This document shows, one piece after another, positions 25,621 to 34,226 of a DNA stretch of 64,000 nucleotides. Every line of letters starts with the position of its first letter. Within the stretch, counting starts at the first letter, position 1. The stretch spans positions 1-64,000 of the forward strand of contig NZ_JACCGK010000022.1 of NCBI RefSeq assembly GCF_013416325.1, in the 5' to 3' direction. The position numbers were made by a program, and so were the translations under genes. Under the pieces are notes generated by a model, which was not told the origin of the DNA, ran no database searches, and saw only the letters and a list, made by a program, of their open reading frames with translations. Source of the DNA: Vreelandella sedimenti (lineage in GTDB: Bacteria; Pseudomonadota; Gammaproteobacteria; Pseudomonadales; Halomonadaceae).

Positions 25621-25767
25621 TGTTGGCTACCTTGTATAGCGGATGCGCTAAATCAGTTTCTTACCCAATGAGTGTAGCAGTGTGGTCGTCGGGTAGGGCA
25701 TCGTGGGATTGAATCAGGTAGGATATCCCAGGATTTAAGTTCCCAAAGCAACGCAGCGAGAGTAGCG

Positions 25768-26196
25768 ATGATGTTACGTAACATGGCAGTAGCGGCCCTA
25801 GTGGCCTTTCCGATGGTCGCGTTGGCTGAAACCCCCAATGTCACCGCTGGTGAGTGGGAGTTTGTGAGCAAAACCAGCGTCACCGGCGAAATGGAAATTC
25901 CGGATCAAACGGAAACCGAGCGACAGTGTATTAGTCAGGAAGAGCTTGAGGGAGCTGAATTTGGCTTCATCGAGGAAGAAGAAGGCTGCGAACTGCTCGA
26001 CCAGGAGCTGAATGCGGACGGTCTAAGCTACAGCATGGTGTGTCGCGCTGAGGGTGGCGAAGCCACCATCGATGGCGAAATGCGTTTTATGGGCGAGCGT
26101 ATCGAAGGCAGCGTCGATATTCTTACCCAGTCCCCCATGGGTGAGCTGAGCATGAATACCGTGATTGAAGGCGAGTATCTTGGCGAGTGTGAGTAA
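25768..26196 (+). CDS. DUF3617-like secreted protein
   Basis: 142 residues with a signal peptide (cleavage after ALA, about residue 20). The mature part opens NVTAGEWEFVSKTSVTGEMEIP and has four Cys (CIS, CELL, CRAE, GECE) that could make two disulfides in the periplasm. The TAGxWE start and Cys pattern fit DUF3617, a family of unknown function. Very acidic, as usual for exported proteins of halophilic bacteria. A clear terminator follows. Confidence 0.8.
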   Translation: MMLRNMAVAALVAFPMVALAETPNVTAGEWEFVSKTSVTGEMEIPDQTETERQCISQEELEGAEFGFIEEEEGCELLDQELNADGLSYSMVCRAEGGEATIDGEMRFMGERIEGSVDILTQSPMGELSMNTVIEGEYLGECE

Positions 26197-26213
26197 TCGC
26201 TAGCTCTCTTTTC

Positions 26214-26240
26214 AAAGGGTGCCAACAGGCACCCTTTTTC
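26214..26240 (+). terminator. Rho-independent terminator after the DUF3617 gene
   Basis: AAAGGGTGCC (26214-26223), loop AACA, GGCACCCTTT (26228-26237), continuing into more T. A perfect 10-bp stem 17 bp after the stop codon. Confidence 0.9.
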
Positions 26241-26249
26241 ATTGAGGTC

Positions 26250-26335
26250 GTCATTGCGAGGAGCGCAGCGACGCGGCAATCTCAAGCGTGCGGTAGCCTC
26301 TAAAAACTAGGTTGCTTCGCTGCGTTGACAATGAC
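26250..26335. repeat. GTCATTGCGAG-type palindromic intergenic repeat
   Basis: An 86-bp imperfect palindrome: the left end reads GTCATTGCGAGGAGCGCAGC and the reverse complement of the right end reads GTCATTGTCAACGCAGCGAA, with related continuations (GCGGCAATCT against AGCAACCT). It matches from memory a widespread intergenic palindrome family (GTCATTGCGAG...GCAATC). It lies between a terminator and the RND stop codon, one base away from the latter, and could fold into a long hairpin in the 3' end of the efflux mRNA. Confidence 0.7.
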
Positions 26336-26336
26336 A

Positions 26337-29300
26337 TCAGTCAGATGGCGCATTAGCAATTTCCTCCTCTAACCGCCTTTTCACTGCCCCGGGCGAACCG
26401 GTGTGGCGTGCCAATAAGTCGTAAGCCACAGGCACGACAAACAGCGTAAACAGCGTTGCCGAGCCGACCCCCGCCATAATCACGGTGCCGATGACCAAGC
26501 GAGACTCAGACCCCGGCCCTGTCGAGATAATCAGCGGAATGGCGCCGGCCATGGTGGTCACAGCGGTCATTAATATGGGCCTTAAACGCGTCACAGAGGC
26601 TTCAATCAACGCCGCACGAAACGCTTTACCCTCATCGCGCAACTGGTTGGCAAACTCGACAATTAAGATGCCGTTTTTAGCCGCCAGTCCAATCAACAGC
26701 ACCAAGCCAACTTGGCTATAGATATTAAGCGACTGACCGCTTAGCAGCAGGGCGAGGAGTGCGCCGCTCATCGCGAGCGGTACCGTTAGCATTATCACAA
26801 AGGGATGAATCAGGCTCTCGAACTGCGCTGCTAACACCAAAAAGACCACAAGCGCGCCCAGTATTAGCAGGAACGCGGTAGCGCCGCTGGCCTGCTGGAA
26901 GTCCCTTGAGGCGCCTGCCACATTGGTTTGCGCCTCTTCCGGCAGTAGCTCCGCTGCGCTCTGCTCTAAATAGGCCAAGGCTTCGCCCAGGGGATAGCCA
27001 TCCGCCAGATTGGCTTCAATGGTGATCGCTCGTATTCGGTCAAAGCGGTTCAGGGTGCTGGCGCCAGCAAAGTCGGAGAGGGTGACCAGGCTGGCCAGGG
27101 GGATCAGTTCACCTGTGCGAGCAGATCGAACCTGAATGTTATCCAACGTCCTCGGGCTGTTTTGACTGCCGCGGTCACCTTCCAAAATGACGTCGTACTC
27201 TTCACCATCATCAACATAGCGAGTGACGTTACGGCCACCTAACAGCACTTCAAGCGTTCTGCCGATCTCGGTCACCGTAACGCCCAACGAAGCGGCACGC
27301 TCGTAGTCAATATCGACTCTTAGCTGCGGCTGGGTTTCGTTGTAGTTGCTCTCTAATGCCATTAAGCGCGGGTTGTTTTCGCGCACATGATCGATCAGCG
27401 TATCGCGCCAGCGGGCAAGCTCTTCGTAAGTCCCACCGCCCAGCACAAACTGCACCGGCTTTTGGGTACGCTGCCCAAACCCTTGGCGCATCACCGGGAA
27501 GGCTTGTACCCCCGGCAACGTACGCAGCTTTTCGCGTACTTCGCCCATGATCTCCCAGGCACTGCGTCGACTGCCCCAGTCGGCCATATTGACGATAATA
27601 AAGCCGCTATTGAAATTCTCTATGTTGCCGTAGCCACGAGGGGCGCGAACGACTACGCGCTCCAGCTCACCGCTCTCCACCAGTGGTGTCATCCGCGCTT
27701 CGATCTCATCCATATAGTCCATCATGTAGTCAAAGGTGGCACCTTCAGGGCCATTCACTAATACGATAAAGTTACCGCGATCCTCCTGAGGTGTGTATTC
27801 GTTGGGCAGTACCGTGGCCAGCCAGGCGGTGGCGGTAATCAACAATACAAACGCCGCGACCACCAGCCAGCGCATTTTGAGCATACACTCTAACATGGCC
27901 TGATAGCGGCGCTGTGTGCCGCTGAGCAGCCACTGCACAGCCTTGCCAATCCGGCTGTCGTGCATGCCCGGCTTAAGAATTTTAGACGCCATCATCGGCG
28001 TAAGCGTCAGTGCCAGCAGAGTAGAGACCACTACCGCAGCGGCCATGGTTAGCGCGAACTCGGAAAATAGTCGGCCAATATCGCCTTGCAACATACTGAG
28101 TGGCAAGAAAACCGCCACCAACACCAGGGTGGTGGCAATGACAGCAAAGGCGATTTGCCGGGTACCGCGAAAGGCGGCGACTAGCGGTGTCTCGCCGTAG
28201 TCGTGCATACGCCGGTTAATATTTTCAAGCACGACGATGGCATCATCGACAATCAGACCGATCGCCAGCACCAGCGCCAGCAGGGTTAGCAGGTTGATGG
28301 AGAAATTCATCGCTGCCAGAGCAGTAAAGGCGCCAATAACGGCAATCGGAACGGTCACCGCGGGTACCAGGGTGGTGCGCAAATTGCCCAAAAACATAAA
28401 GATCACCACCACCACCAAGCCCATGGCGATAAACAGCGTCATAACGACCTGCTCAATCGCCCCGGAGACGAACAGCGAGGCGTCGTAGTTCAGGCTCAGT
28501 GACATCCCTTCAGGCAGCGTACCTTGTAGGCGTTCAAGTTCGACCTGAACGGCTTCAGAGAGCTCTATCACATTGGCCGTCGACTGCATGATCATACCCA
28601 GGCCGACCATGGGGATGCCGTTAGAGCGGAAGACAGAACGATCCTCCACCGCGCCGACCTCTACTCTTGCTACGTCAGCAAGGCGCACCAGATAGCCGTT
28701 TTCCTCCTGGTTTTGAGGAGAGCTGAGGGCGAGGCGCTGAAAATCTTCGGCGCTGGCAAAACTACGGGGGAGGCGGACAATAAACTGGCGATCTTCGGAT
28801 TCAAGCGAGCCTGCCGGTAGCTCTACGTTCTCTGCCCGCAGTGCGTCTTCGATATCGCTAACGGTGAGTCCGCGTGCGGCCAAGGCATTGCGATCCAACC
28901 ACACGCGCATGGCGTAGTCACTGCCGCCGCCGACACGCACCCGTGCCACCCCCGGCTGAACGGAGAGGCTGTCGACCAGAAAGCGGTTAGCGTAGTCGGT
29001 TAGCTCGGTGATGGAGTAGTCTTCGCCAGAAAGGCTTAGCCACACCACTATCTCTTCGCTGCTATCGGCTTTGGTAACCTCTGGGTTGTCAGCGTCGTCG
29101 GGTAGGTTGCGCAACGCGCCGGAGATGCGGTCGCGAATATCATTAGCGGCGGCATTGATATCCATATCGATGCCAAACTCGATCTCGATCTGAGAGCGAC
29201 CATCCTCGCTTTGCGAGGTAATCAGTTCAATGCCTTCAACGCCAGCAATGCGGTCTTCTAACACTTGGGTAATACGTGTTTCGACGACGCTGGCCGAGGC

Positions 29301-29459
29301 ACCGGGGTAGCGAGTATCGATGGTGACCACTGGCGGGTCGATGGTGGGGTACTCTTGCAGCGGCAGACGATTGAGCGCCAGCAGACCAAAGGCAATAATC
29401 AGCGCCGCGATCACCATCGCTAATACCGGTCGCTGAACAGAGATATCCGATAAACGCAT
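26337..29459 (-). CDS. RND efflux permease (HAE-1 family)
   Basis: 1040 residues, the usual RND size, with the twofold repeat of six helices and large periplasmic loops. The N-terminus LSDISVQRPVLAMVI, the FPLQEYPTIDPP-like LPLQEYPTIDPP segment and the TM4 proton-relay motif GLIVDDAIVVLENI with two adjacent Asp identify a drug-type (HAE-1) pump. The sequence style resembles MdtB/MuxB-type permeases more than AcrB. Its start overlaps the membrane fusion gene stop by one base. No outer-membrane channel gene is nearby, so it probably uses a TolC encoded elsewhere. Confidence 0.93.
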   Translation of the reverse strand: MRLSDISVQRPVLAMVIAALIIAFGLLALNRLPLQEYPTIDPPVVTIDTRYPGASASVVETRITQVLEDRIAGVEGIELITSQSEDGRSQIEIEFGIDMDINAAANDIRDRISGALRNLPDDADNPEVTKADSSEEIVVWLSLSGEDYSITELTDYANRFLVDSLSVQPGVARVRVGGGSDYAMRVWLDRNALAARGLTVSDIEDALRAENVELPAGSLESEDRQFIVRLPRSFASAEDFQRLALSSPQNQEENGYLVRLADVARVEVGAVEDRSVFRSNGIPMVGLGMIMQSTANVIELSEAVQVELERLQGTLPEGMSLSLNYDASLFVSGAIEQVVMTLFIAMGLVVVVIFMFLGNLRTTLVPAVTVPIAVIGAFTALAAMNFSINLLTLLALVLAIGLIVDDAIVVLENINRRMHDYGETPLVAAFRGTRQIAFAVIATTLVLVAVFLPLSMLQGDIGRLFSEFALTMAAAVVVSTLLALTLTPMMASKILKPGMHDSRIGKAVQWLLSGTQRRYQAMLECMLKMRWLVVAAFVLLITATAWLATVLPNEYTPQEDRGNFIVLVNGPEGATFDYMMDYMDEIEARMTPLVESGELERVVVRAPRGYGNIENFNSGFIIVNMADWGSRRSAWEIMGEVREKLRTLPGVQAFPVMRQGFGQRTQKPVQFVLGGGTYEELARWRDTLIDHVRENNPRLMALESNYNETQPQLRVDIDYERAASLGVTVTEIGRTLEVLLGGRNVTRYVDDGEEYDVILEGDRGSQNSPRTLDNIQVRSARTGELIPLASLVTLSDFAGASTLNRFDRIRAITIEANLADGYPLGEALAYLEQSAAELLPEEAQTNVAGASRDFQQASGATAFLLILGALVVFLVLAAQFESLIHPFVIMLTVPLAMSGALLALLLSGQSLNIYSQVGLVLLIGLAAKNGILIVEFANQLRDEGKAFRAALIEASVTRLRPILMTAVTTMAGAIPLIISTGPGSESRLVIGTVIMAGVGSATLFTLFVVPVAYDLLARHTGSPGAVKRRLEEEIANAPSD

Positions 29460-30541
29460 TAGCGGTCGGCCTCCAACAGCGCTCGTATACCGGTCTCGTC
29501 ATCGGCGATCCCGATTAACCTGGCTTCTTGTCCATCACGGGCCAGTTGTAGGCCATGAAAGACAATTAAATCGTTGGCGGAGAGTCCCTCAAGAATTTCC
29601 ACCTCGCCATTGCGACGCTCGCCAATCATCACTTCGCGACGTGCCAAGCGTGTGCTGCCTTCATTCTGTTCAATTAACATCACGAAGTGACGGTCACCGC
29701 TAGGCTCTATGGCAGCCTCAGGGATAACAACCGTATCGCGTACGCGCTGTTGAACGATCACTTCCATCAGCATGCCAGGCCGCAGGCGGCCATCGGTATT
29801 CTCGAGATCAGCGCGGACGCTTACGCTGCGCGTCACTGGATCCACTCGTGTGCCGATGGTGGCAACTTCACCGCTAAAGAGGGCGTCAGGGTAGGCGGCA
29901 GTTGTGGCATTTAGCATCAAGCCTGGCGACAGGCGGCCGAGAAATACTTCGGGGACACTGAAATCGAGCTGCATAACATCCAATTTATCGAGCGTCACCA
30001 GATCCATGCCTGGGGTGACCAGGGCGCCAACACTGATATTGCGAAAGCCGACACGGCCACTAAAGGGTGCTTTTATCTGGTAATTAGCCAATTCAGCCTC
30101 AATCGCTTGAATATCGGCATCTGCCTGGCGCAGCCGTGATTGGCTGTCTTCTACATCGGCCCGGGCCGCCAGGTTGCGCTCTTGTAACTGAGAAGCGCGA
30201 TTAGACGCATTACGTCGTTCTTCGCGTAGTGCCTGGGACGCTCTCAGCTGCGCCTGCTCTTCCGCATCCTCCAAGCGAATAAGCAACTGACCCTCTTCGA
30301 CCTGCTCGCCGTCACGGAAATTGATCTCGGCAACGATATCCGTGACGGTAGCCGATAGTGTGACGCTCTCATCGGCACGAAGGGTGCCCAAGGCTTCTAG
30401 TGGATCCGACCAGGTAGTCACGATCGCTCGGGTGCCTATGACTGATGGCGCCGATTGGGCGAACGTCACGCTGGAAAGCAGAAGGGTGATAGGCACGAGT
30501 GTGAGTCGCAACAGCCGTCGTCGATGAAAGGGAAAAAGCAT
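29459..30541 (-). CDS. RND efflux periplasmic adaptor (membrane fusion protein)
   Basis: 360 residues: signal peptide (about 1-28), a barrel-sandwich half (LRADESVTLSATVTDIVAEI), a helical hairpin rich in Arg/Glu/Gln (about 95-150), the second lipoyl half (IKAPFSGRVGFRNISVGALV) and beta-barrel domains. No lipobox Cys, so it is soluble or anchored by an uncleaved signal. Partner of the RND permease immediately downstream. A perfect 17-bp palindrome lies 26 bp upstream of the start and is a likely operator. Confidence 0.92.
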   Translation of the reverse strand: MLFPFHRRRLLRLTLVPITLLLSSVTFAQSAPSVIGTRAIVTTWSDPLEALGTLRADESVTLSATVTDIVAEINFRDGEQVEEGQLLIRLEDAEEQAQLRASQALREERRNASNRASQLQERNLAARADVEDSQSRLRQADADIQAIEAELANYQIKAPFSGRVGFRNISVGALVTPGMDLVTLDKLDVMQLDFSVPEVFLGRLSPGLMLNATTAAYPDALFSGEVATIGTRVDPVTRSVSVRADLENTDGRLRPGMLMEVIVQQRVRDTVVIPEAAIEPSGDRHFVMLIEQNEGSTRLARREVMIGERRNGEVEILEGLSANDLIVFHGLQLARDGQEARLIGIADDETGIRALLEADR

Positions 30542-30566
30542 AGTGTTCTCAGCGTTAGATAATATT

Positions 30567-30583
30567 TATACAATTATTGTATA
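30567..30583. promoter_or_regulatory. Perfect 17-bp palindrome, candidate operator of the efflux operon
   Basis: TATACAAT (30567-30574), central T, ATTGTATA (30576-30583). It lies in the AT-rich divergent region between the efflux operon (start 30541) and the flavoprotein gene (start 30677), where a TetR- or MarR-family repressor site would be expected. No such regulator gene is in the window. Confidence 0.55.
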
Positions 30584-30676
30584 GGGTAATTTGGTCATAT
30601 AATAATTTTTAAGTGCGACCCTGTTAGAATGCCTGCCTTTTACGACGGGAGTCGCCCTTAATATGAGCTGTCCATT

Positions 30677-31861
30677 ATGATCTATGACGTTGTCATCATC
30701 GGTGCTGGCGCCGCAGGTTTAATGTGCGCAGCGCAAGCGGGTTATGCCGGAAAGCGAGTCTTAGTGCTTGATCATGCTAACAAAGCGGGCAAGAAGATTC
30801 TCATGTCCGGGGGTGGCCGCTGCAACTTTACCAATCTTGGCACAACGCCACAGCACTTTTACTCTTCAAATCCTTACTTTTGTATTTCGGCGCTCAAACG
30901 TTACCGCCCTGAGCACTTTGTTGAGCTGGTAGAGCGCCATGGTGTTGAACATGTTGAGAAAACGCCGGGCCAGTTATTCTGTGCCACTACGGCCAAAGAG
31001 ATTGTCCGTACGCTACTGACAGAGTGTGAGTGGGCAGGGGCTGAAATCAGGCTCAGCACACAGGTTACCCGCGTGGAGCAGCAGGGCAGTGCCATGCGGC
31101 TAACAACCTCGATAGGTAAAATCGATGCGGGTGTGTTAGTGGTCGCGAGCGGTGGGCTTTCCATTCCGAGTATGGGTGCGACGGGTTTTGGCTACGACGT
31201 TGCCCGTCAATTTGGCCTGGAGGTATTCGCTACTCGACCTGGGCTGGTGCCGTTTACCTTAAGCGATAGCTGGAAAGCGCGCGCAGCAGCGCTTTCAGGT
31301 GTGAGCGTGCCCGTAGCGGTTAGTGCTGGCAGTCGCCGCTTTGTGGACCCCATGCTGTTTACCCATCGCGGCTTGTCTGGGCCGGCGATGCTGCAGATAT
31401 CCAGCGTTTGGCAGCCAGCGGAGAGCATTAGTATTGATCTGCTGCCCAACGAAAACGTGGCGGAATCCCTGCGTGATGCACGCCAAGAGACGCCTAAGCG
31501 TCAGCTCTCGACCTGGCTTGGCGAACGCTTCCCGAAACGCTTTGCGCAAGCACTGCTTGAGTGGTATCCCGACAATGACTTGGTGAGACCTCTGGCCCAG
31601 TATGCTAATGCTACATTGGATGAGTGGGCGCAAAGACTCAACGCTTGGCAACTGAAGCCAGCAGGAACAGAAGGTTGGCGTACCGCAGAGGTAACCATGG
31701 GCGGGGTCAATACCGACGCGCTTTCGTCTAAAACCTTTGAGGTCAAAGGATTGCCGCAATTGCGCTTTATCGGAGAAGTGTTAGATGTAACGGGAGAGCT
31801 AGGCGGGTATAACTTTCAGTGGGCGTGGGCGAGTGGCGTAGCCTGCGGGCAATCCTGCTAG
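30677..31861 (+). CDS. BaiN/HI0933-type FAD-dependent oxidoreductase
   Basis: 394 residues. N-terminal FAD-binding VVIIGAGAAGLMCAAQAGYAG, the family motif KILMSGGGRCNFTN, VASGGLSIPSMGATGFGYD and C-terminal GELGGYNFQWAWASG. This flavoprotein family (YhiN, BaiN) is widespread; some members reduce bile-acid intermediates but the usual housekeeping substrate is not known, so only the fold is called. The start is supported by length and motif position. Confidence 0.9.
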   Translation: MIYDVVIIGAGAAGLMCAAQAGYAGKRVLVLDHANKAGKKILMSGGGRCNFTNLGTTPQHFYSSNPYFCISALKRYRPEHFVELVERHGVEHVEKTPGQLFCATTAKEIVRTLLTECEWAGAEIRLSTQVTRVEQQGSAMRLTTSIGKIDAGVLVVASGGLSIPSMGATGFGYDVARQFGLEVFATRPGLVPFTLSDSWKARAAALSGVSVPVAVSAGSRRFVDPMLFTHRGLSGPAMLQISSVWQPAESISIDLLPNENVAESLRDARQETPKRQLSTWLGERFPKRFAQALLEWYPDNDLVRPLAQYANATLDEWAQRLNAWQLKPAGTEGWRTAEVTMGGVNTDALSSKTFEVKGLPQLRFIGEVLDVTGELGGYNFQWAWASGVACGQSC

Positions 31862-31894
31862 GCAACGCCACAAACCCAGGCAATAGCATCAGAA

Positions 31895-32206
31895 TTAACT
31901 AGCCACTTTGGCTAATAATTTAAGTTTTTTGAGCAGCATATAGCCAGCAAGGACTTTTCTGCCTGCCGCCATTGCTCCACCTGGGTGGCGCATCAGCTTG
32001 AATGCAGCAAAGCCGCCAACCGCGTAGAGCGGCAGCTTGAAGCTTTGCCAGTTTCTATCCAGTGGTGAGGCGGCTTGCTGTAAAAATTCGCTATCAACCA
32101 AAATATCCACGCGCTGCTGCTCTAGCTCGGCTAGCAAAAGCGCTTTGCGCTCAGCGCGACTAAGCGGTTTTGTTGGTGGCTTAGCGGTGTCTGCGGATGG
32201 TTTCAT
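31895..32206 (-). CDS. YqjK-like small protein
   Basis: 103 residues from ATG 32206, which has GAGGAG at good spacing; the upstream ATG at 32242 lies deeper in yqjE. A basic, Lys/Arg-rich N-terminal half (LSRAERKALLLAELEQQRVDI) and a weakly hydrophobic C-terminal half, as in YqjK proteins. Third gene of a yqjD-yqjE-yqjK-like operon, overlapping yqjE by 26 bp. Function unknown. Confidence 0.7.
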   Translation of the reverse strand: MKPSADTAKPPTKPLSRAERKALLLAELEQQRVDILVDSEFLQQAASPLDRNWQSFKLPLYAVGGFAAFKLMRHPGGAMAAGRKVLAGYMLLKKLKLLAKVAS

Positions 32207-32585
32207 CACTTGGCTCCTCAAGCAGTGCTCGATCAGCAGCAAGCTGTTTGAGTGTTTCTTTTAACAGAGAGTGTTGCTTGGACTGGCGAATCGCAATAAC
32301 CGCAAGTAGCAAACTGGCGCCGATCAACACACCTGCGCTGATGGCAATGGCGGTTAAGCGATAGGTATCCCAGAACAGAACGACAACCAGTGCCGTCAGC
32401 GTGGCAATACCCAATAAGAGCAGCAGTAAGCTTGCTCCTGCAAGAAGAAGTAAAACCAGTAAGCGAGCACGCTCTTCTTCTAACTCAAACACCGCCAAAC
32501 GTAGACGGGTTTCGCTATTAGCAATCAGCGATTTCAGCAAGCGTTTGGCGGCAGAGAAGACGCGTTGGGTGGGGCCCAAAGCCAT
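32181..32585 (-). CDS. yqjE: YqjE-like inner membrane protein (phage holin superfamily)
   Basis: 134 residues: an amphipathic N-terminus, two long hydrophobic helices (about 42-70 and 78-100) and a charged C-terminal tail. Matches YqjE (holin III superfamily), a two-span inner-membrane protein of unknown role that accompanies YqjD. The start overlaps the stop of the YqjD gene by one base, and the end overlaps the yqjK-like gene. Confidence 0.82.
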   Translation of the reverse strand: MALGPTQRVFSAAKRLLKSLIANSETRLRLAVFELEEERARLLVLLLLAGASLLLLLLGIATLTALVVVLFWDTYRLTAIAISAGVLIGASLLLAVIAIRQSKQHSLLKETLKQLAADRALLEEPSDETIRRHR

Positions 32586-32917
32586 TAGCGACGACCGAGC
32601 AGCATACCTACAACCATGCCTACTGCGGCACCAATGCCAATACTCGTCCAGGGATTTTCATGGACGTAGCGATCACACGCATCTGCCTGGTGAGTCAGCG
32701 AGTCGCGGGTTTCATCATAAATACGCTCACCGCGAGCTTCGAGGCGCGCACGGGTGTCTTTCAAGCGACGTTCGGCGCGAGTACGTAAATCGTTCATCTC
32801 TCCGCTGGCATCTTTAGCGGTCGCATTGACCAGCTCTTCAACGGTTTCACTCAAGTGGCGCAGATCATCTTTGAGTTGATCGGCTTGAGTAGAGTAAGTG
32901 GGTTGACGTTTAGCCAT
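32585..32917 (-). CDS. yqjD: YqjD/ElaB-family (DUF883) C-tail-anchored protein
   Basis: 110 residues: a long charged helix (about 10-80) and one C-terminal membrane helix ending in RR, with the family signature ENPWTSIGIGAAVGMVVG. In E. coli, YqjD and ElaB are tail-anchored inner-membrane proteins that associate with ribosomes in stationary phase. AAGGAAGACTCC lies before the ATG. First gene of the yqjDEK-like operon. Confidence 0.88.
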   Translation of the reverse strand: MAKRQPTYSTQADQLKDDLRHLSETVEELVNATAKDASGEMNDLRTRAERRLKDTRARLEARGERIYDETRDSLTHQADACDRYVHENPWTSIGIGAAVGMVVGMLLGRR

Positions 32918-33031
32918 GGAGTCTTCCTTTGACGAGTGAATGATTGGGCTACTAACTATGAGTCACTGTGTTTAGTCACTGACTACAAGCACAAGCATAG
33001 CAGCCACCTGATAACAGACAAGCCAATGCGT

Positions 33032-34063
33032 CTATCGGTTCAGCCCTGTCGCACTAAATAAGGGATTTAAACTAAACCCAAGGCTCAAGCGGTGCACGCG
33101 ATGATCATAATCGATCATGCTTTCACCATATCCGTAGTAGTACTGTACATGCGCTCGCAAGCTGTTGAAAGCGGGCCAGCTGTAATCAATCTGGGTGCCG
33201 ATATTGCCAGCGCTGGGATTGCCGCGTAACTGACCACTCACTTCATGGTTATTATTGAGACGCTTGGCGAGGCGAATATCGCCGTATCCCATGTAGCGTT
33301 CGATATCCGGGTTGTCGTCATCCTCTGAGGATTCCGGTACCCGCCAGTGGGGTGCCAGGGTGAACGCCCAGTCGCCGCGCTGGAAGGTGCTTTCAAGGTA
33401 TACCCGGTTCCAGCTGCGTGAGAGAGGAGCTGAACGACCATTAGACTGGTGATTGAGGGATACTCGGTTGCGGGTATTCACCCAGCCAAGCGCTTCCCAG
33501 GCGTTGTCAAAGTCGATAAACACTTCCGGCTCGTAGTTGGTTTCTCTAAAGGGCGATGAGGCGTCGGTGTTATAAGCCTGCCACCAACTGCGCTGGGTGT
33601 AGCCAAAGTAGACGTCACCGTAGTTACCGAATACCTGTTCAGCCAGATTAACCTTGGCACTGAACTGGAATTTCAACTCCACGTTATCTGCGGGGGTGCC
33701 GTTAGCCACCGTGCGGAAGCTTTCACGATTTTGGTTAGCATTGTAACTAACAGGAAACAGATAGTTGGTGCGGTGGGTAGTGATTGAAAATGGATTTCGG
33801 CTTGATTCCTGCTCAAGTTCACGGCGATCGCTTAAATCTTCCCTTGCAGCCTCTTCAGGCAACTGTTCAAACGGTATGTCTAGCGCGGCGTCTTCGGGAT
33901 TTTCTATCTGCTGCAACTGTTGATGCAGGTCATACAGTTCAGCGTTGAGGGCACGGATACGCGCCTCAATCTCTTGCTGAGACTCGGCAACGGCATTCAA
34001 ACTAAACGTAGCAAGGCTCAGCAGAACAATAAGTTTCGTCAACGGCAATTTTCGGGTGACCAT
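33032..34063 (-). CDS. pldA: Outer membrane phospholipase A
   Basis: 343 residues from ATG 34063, chosen because it starts a standard signal peptide ending near AVAES; the frame runs on to 34138 but adds an unlikely N-terminus. A short coiled-coil follows the signal, then a 12-strand barrel. The catalytic motif NHQSNGRSAPLSRSWNR holds H205, S207 and N219, the OMPLA triad. PldA hydrolyses phospholipids misplaced in the outer leaflet. The mature N-terminal extension (about 60 residues, acidic) is longer than in E. coli. It ends with an aromatic-poor ATGLNR, not the usual barrel-terminal Phe. Confidence 0.9.
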   Translation of the reverse strand: MVTRKLPLTKLIVLLSLATFSLNAVAESQQEIEARIRALNAELYDLHQQLQQIENPEDAALDIPFEQLPEEAAREDLSDRRELEQESSRNPFSITTHRTNYLFPVSYNANQNRESFRTVANGTPADNVELKFQFSAKVNLAEQVFGNYGDVYFGYTQRSWWQAYNTDASSPFRETNYEPEVFIDFDNAWEALGWVNTRNRVSLNHQSNGRSAPLSRSWNRVYLESTFQRGDWAFTLAPHWRVPESSEDDDNPDIERYMGYGDIRLAKRLNNNHEVSGQLRGNPSAGNIGTQIDYSWPAFNSLRAHVQYYYGYGESMIDYDHRVHRLSLGFSLNPLFSATGLNR

Positions 34064-34226
34064 CAAGGTGACTCGCAAAATGAAGGAATAAGTAAATGCC
34101 AAGCTTGTTTCTATCACGCCGCCTGCGGAAGTCAACACCTCTGATTGCGCTGGCTATCAGAACGCCTGACAATAACCCTATTATCCGTGTCTGCGGAGCT
34201 TTTGATGTCAACGAGGCATAAGTAAC

